14,261 nucleotides of DNA from JARDZI01 sp041639705 (GTDB taxonomy: Bacteria; Bacillota; Clostridia; Clostridiales; Caloramatoraceae): the NCBI GenBank assembly GCA_041639705.1, contig JBEQBT010000067.1, forward strand, positions 1-14,261, read 5' to 3'. The position numbers were made by a program, and so were the translations under genes. The notes below the pieces were generated by a model. It did not search any database and was not told where the DNA came from. It saw only the letters and a program-made list of their open reading frames with translations. Within the stretch, counting starts at the first letter, position 1. Every line of letters starts with the position of its first letter. Shown one piece after another: positions 12,101-14,261 of this stretch.

Positions 12101-12126
12101 CGAATGCCCTAATTTATTGTTCACTA

Positions 12127-14261
12127 TTAGATTAATAACTCCTTTACCTTTCCGTTCCAGTGGTACCTTATAACCGTTACAAAGTCTAGATTATCAGGTC
12201 TTATAAGTTCACATATGGATAGGGCTGGCACTGTGTCATAATCTCCCCATAGTATTTGGGAGTTTATTATATAATCAAGGTCAAGCTCCCCTAGGAGTCT
12301 GAACATGTCTCGTATGTTCTTTTCATCAACCCCTGCAAATGCCTCATCAAGGGAAATAAGCCTTGGGCAATCTTTTCTGGCTCCTTCGTATCTTGCATAT
12401 ACTGCAGAGAAAAGGGGTACATACATTGCCATTGCCTTTTCTCCTCCACTGAATTTGTAGAATTCATTATTTGTCAGTTCCTTTTTTGCCTGTCCTGTTT
12501 TAGTATAGTAGAGCTTAAATTCAAACCACCTTCTGTAGTCTAGTACCTCACGCATAATGCTGTGGAAGGTTTGGGTTTTTCCTGAATCCTCCTGTATCCT
12601 TCTTGCCTCTGATATTTTGGATCTAAAATGTTCCGACAGCTTATTTAGGTCAGACTCCTTCATTAGGGTTCCTTCCTGTTTTAACAGCTCAACAAGCTCC
12701 TTGGTGTCCAGCTGTTCCTCTGTTTCTGCTTTTTTGCTGCTCCACCTTAAGCTAAAGGATAATCCACTGGAGGTGTTCATTGACTCCATAAGCTCATTCA
12801 TTTTTTTAACCCATTTTTCACTGTGATAAATCTTTGCTCTAATCTTCTTGCTTATGTTTTTTACCAGTATATCTTCAAATAGTTGTCTGTCACTTTCCTT
12901 TAAAAGCCTTTCATTTTCCTCCATTCCCTCCTTAATGAAGTTCAAAAGGCTGTAAAAATCCACATCCTTTCCCCTTACCTTACCGGTTATATAGAGCCTT
13001 TTTGATTTTGATATTGCTTCAATAATATCTTGATTATCCTCTTCATACTGTTTTTCAAATATATTGTCTATTTTAACAATATATTCCCTTAAATACTGGC
13101 TGTTTTCCTGGAACTTCCCATAAAGTTGATTTATATAATCATCCCTTTGGAGTTTATCACTTAATTTTATCTCCCTTGTTATCCTCATTGCTGCCCTATA
13201 GTTGTCCTCATTATCCACAGGTTCCTCTACACATTTTAAATTATATTCTTCAAGGAATGAACTACTGTAAATCTCAACTAACTCTGACCTTTGAGATATA
13301 TTACTATTTATGGATACTATCTCCTGAATGGATCTTTTATACTCATTCTCCATCTTTGCTCTTTTGTCTATTTCGGCTTCTAAAAGGGCTGGTATTTCAT
13401 CTAGTACCTTTAAGCATTCTTCAATTTCCTTTTTTATCTCCTCATAGTTTGAAAGCATTAGCTGTTCTGATAGTGCATCATAAAGTGATTTTAATTCCCT
13501 TTGTTTTCTTTCCTTTATAGAAATATCGGAAATAAGGTTTTCAATATCAATTTCAAGCTGTTCTCTGTCGTCATTAAGGGTTTTTATGCTCTCAATACAC
13601 TGTATCAAACTTGAGTGATATTTTTCAAGGCAATAGAGCATATCCCTGTATTCCTTTGAGGCTTCATAGGCCTCATCAAATACTTCAATATCCGCCTTCA
13701 GGTTTATTTTATGGGTGAGCTCCTGTACCCTTTGCTGCAAAGCTTTAAGCTCTGAATATGTGTGTTTTTCCTTCTGCTCCCATTTGCCTTGCTCTTCCTT
13801 TGCTTTTTGAAGGTTAAATTCCGCATTTTTTAATTCATTCACAGCAGTTATAATATCAATGCTTTTAGGAAATGCACCAAATTCAACACCAAGTACTCTT
13901 AGCCATTCCTTAACATCTGCTGCTTCATTTTTAATTTTATCTATTTCCTGCTGCAATTGATTGAATTTTTCAGTTAGTTCTTCTATCATCTGCTCCCTGA
14001 AATTCTTTCTTGCAGATGCTCCTATGAATTTAGGAGTATATATTTTTGAGGTTTTTCCTCTCATTATCCCTATTCCATAATTTCCAGACTCATCTAAATA
14101 TGTGCTGCCATTTCCTTCATCCAGCATAATGCTTTTTAGCACATTATCAATATCAGCAGGAGTTATACCCTGTACATCTATTTTTTCTGGCTTTAATAGC
14201 TCCGAAAGGTCATGCATAAGGTACTTTGGACTAGGGAATATATATTTGTCTGCCATATTTG
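12127..14261 (-). CDS. jetC: Wadjet JetC, SMC-like ATPase (C-terminal 711 residues)
   Basis: The frame is open to the window edge. The ATG at 14256 is internal or unproven, and the N-terminal half with Walker A should lie beyond. The visible part is long coiled coil (about 85-330 and 370-560) with a globular cap. It ends in an ABC/SMC head: signature FSGGEK at 602-607 and Walker B PRLISLDEAF at 631-640 (counted from 14256), followed by AGVDEKN and a D-loop-like stretch. This matches the TIGR02680 family, normally about 1350 residues. In Wadjet (the type with DUF2397/DUF2398 partners, type II as I recall) JetC is the SMC-like motor that extrudes DNA loops with JetA and JetB. Those two genes should lie upstream, outside the window. 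jetD follows after 173 bases. Confidence 0.88.
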   Translation of the reverse strand, partial: NMADKYIFPSPKYLMHDLSELLKPEKIDVQGITPADIDNVLKSIMLDEGNGSTYLDESGNYGIGIMRGKTSKIYTPKFIGASARKNFREQMIEELTEKFNQLQQEIDKIKNEAADVKEWLRVLGVEFGAFPKSIDIITAVNELKNAEFNLQKAKEEQGKWEQKEKHTYSELKALQQRVQELTHKINLKADIEVFDEAYEASKEYRDMLYCLEKYHSSLIQCIESIKTLNDDREQLEIDIENLISDISIKERKQRELKSLYDALSEQLMLSNYEEIKKEIEECLKVLDEIPALLEAEIDKRAKMENEYKRSIQEIVSINSNISQRSELVEIYSSSFLEEYNLKCVEEPVDNEDNYRAAMRITREIKLSDKLQRDDYINQLYGKFQENSQYLREYIVKIDNIFEKQYEEDNQDIIEAISKSKRLYITGKVRGKDVDFYSLLNFIKEGMEENERLLKESDRQLFEDILVKNISKKIRAKIYHSEKWVKKMNELMESMNTSSGLSFSLRWSSKKAETEEQLDTKELVELLKQEGTLMKESDLNKLSEHFRSKISEARRIQEDSGKTQTFHSIMREVLDYRRWFEFKLYYTKTGQAKKELTNNEFYKFSGGEKAMAMYVPLFSAVYARYEGARKDCPRLISLDEAFAGVDEKNIRDMFRLLGELDLDYIINSQILWGDYDTVPALSICELIRPDNLDFVTVIRYHWNGKVKELLI

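Larger units (their letters stand above)
11954..12126. other. Repeat-bearing gap between jetC and jetD
   Basis: No gene. It holds a GTGAC-type repeat (12027-12040) and a dispersed repeat (12054-12100). AAGGGGG lies 12 to 18 bases before the jetD ATG as a possible ribosome site. In Wadjet operons the genes usually abut or overlap, so a 173-base gap with repeats is unusual. Confidence 0.6.

Noticed and set aside
12557..13520. Plus-strand open frames inside jetC (12557-12826 and 13176-13520)
   Set aside because: They are antisense to a clear SMC-like gene, lack ribosome sites and have unnatural composition.
14254..14256. ATG 14256 as the true start of jetC
   Set aside because: The frame stays open to the window edge, and the family needs a large N-terminal half with Walker A that is absent here.

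Overview
The window looks like a low-GC Firmicute, most likely of the Clostridia. It is AT-rich, has strong AGGAGG-type ribosome sites, uses GTG and TTG starts, and has hairpin-plus-T terminators. The protein families also fit: DUF3783, FmdB-type zinc ribbon, pRiA4b ORF-3-like, and an ECF sigma relic. Most genes lie on the minus strand as single genes or pairs, separated by long, repeat-rich intergenic stretches. It reads as an accessory or defence-type region rather than core genome.

Layout. 1-1653: a dispersed repeat, a small structured RNA (copy A) and a pRiA4b ORF-3-like protein. 1884-2607: an overlapping nucleotidyltransferase/HEPN pair with its terminator. 2729-3930: a half-size EamA-type membrane protein and a small coiled-coil protein, both on the plus strand. 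3976-5111: a graveyard of broken genes (histidine kinase ATPase domain, transposase C-terminus, ECF sigma factor with a one-base frameshift, and two orphan C-terminal ends). 5114-5210: copy B of the structured RNA. 5251-6648 and 8214-9617: two paralogous AAA+ ATPases with a winged-helix segment and a C-terminal PD-(D/E)XK-like nuclease domain. Between them lie a DUF3783 protein and an FmdB-type zinc ribbon. 10022-10390: a second small coiled-coil protein. 10649-14261: the jetD and jetC end of a Wadjet-type (SMC-like) anti-plasmid system. jetD carries an in-frame TAG and jetC runs off the window.

The most striking signal is regulatory. Each ATPase gene has, between its -10 box and its ribosome site, three tandem 14-bp palindromes at an exact 15-bp period. 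The two sets differ in sequence but share the register and the centre. A third array of the same design, with its own promoter and ribosome site but no gene behind it, sits at 10513-10569. This suggests a family of self-regulating ATPase-nuclease cassettes, each with its own operator, one of which has lost its gene. This is inferred from sequence alone.

Other points: the two RNA copies differ by a paired base change in the terminator stem. A GTGAC...GTCAC repeat family, including a perfect 24-bp hairpin, lies between many genes. Some of these repeats sit in the jetC-jetD gap. Together with the amber codon in jetD, this suggests the Wadjet locus may be decaying or expressed unusually.
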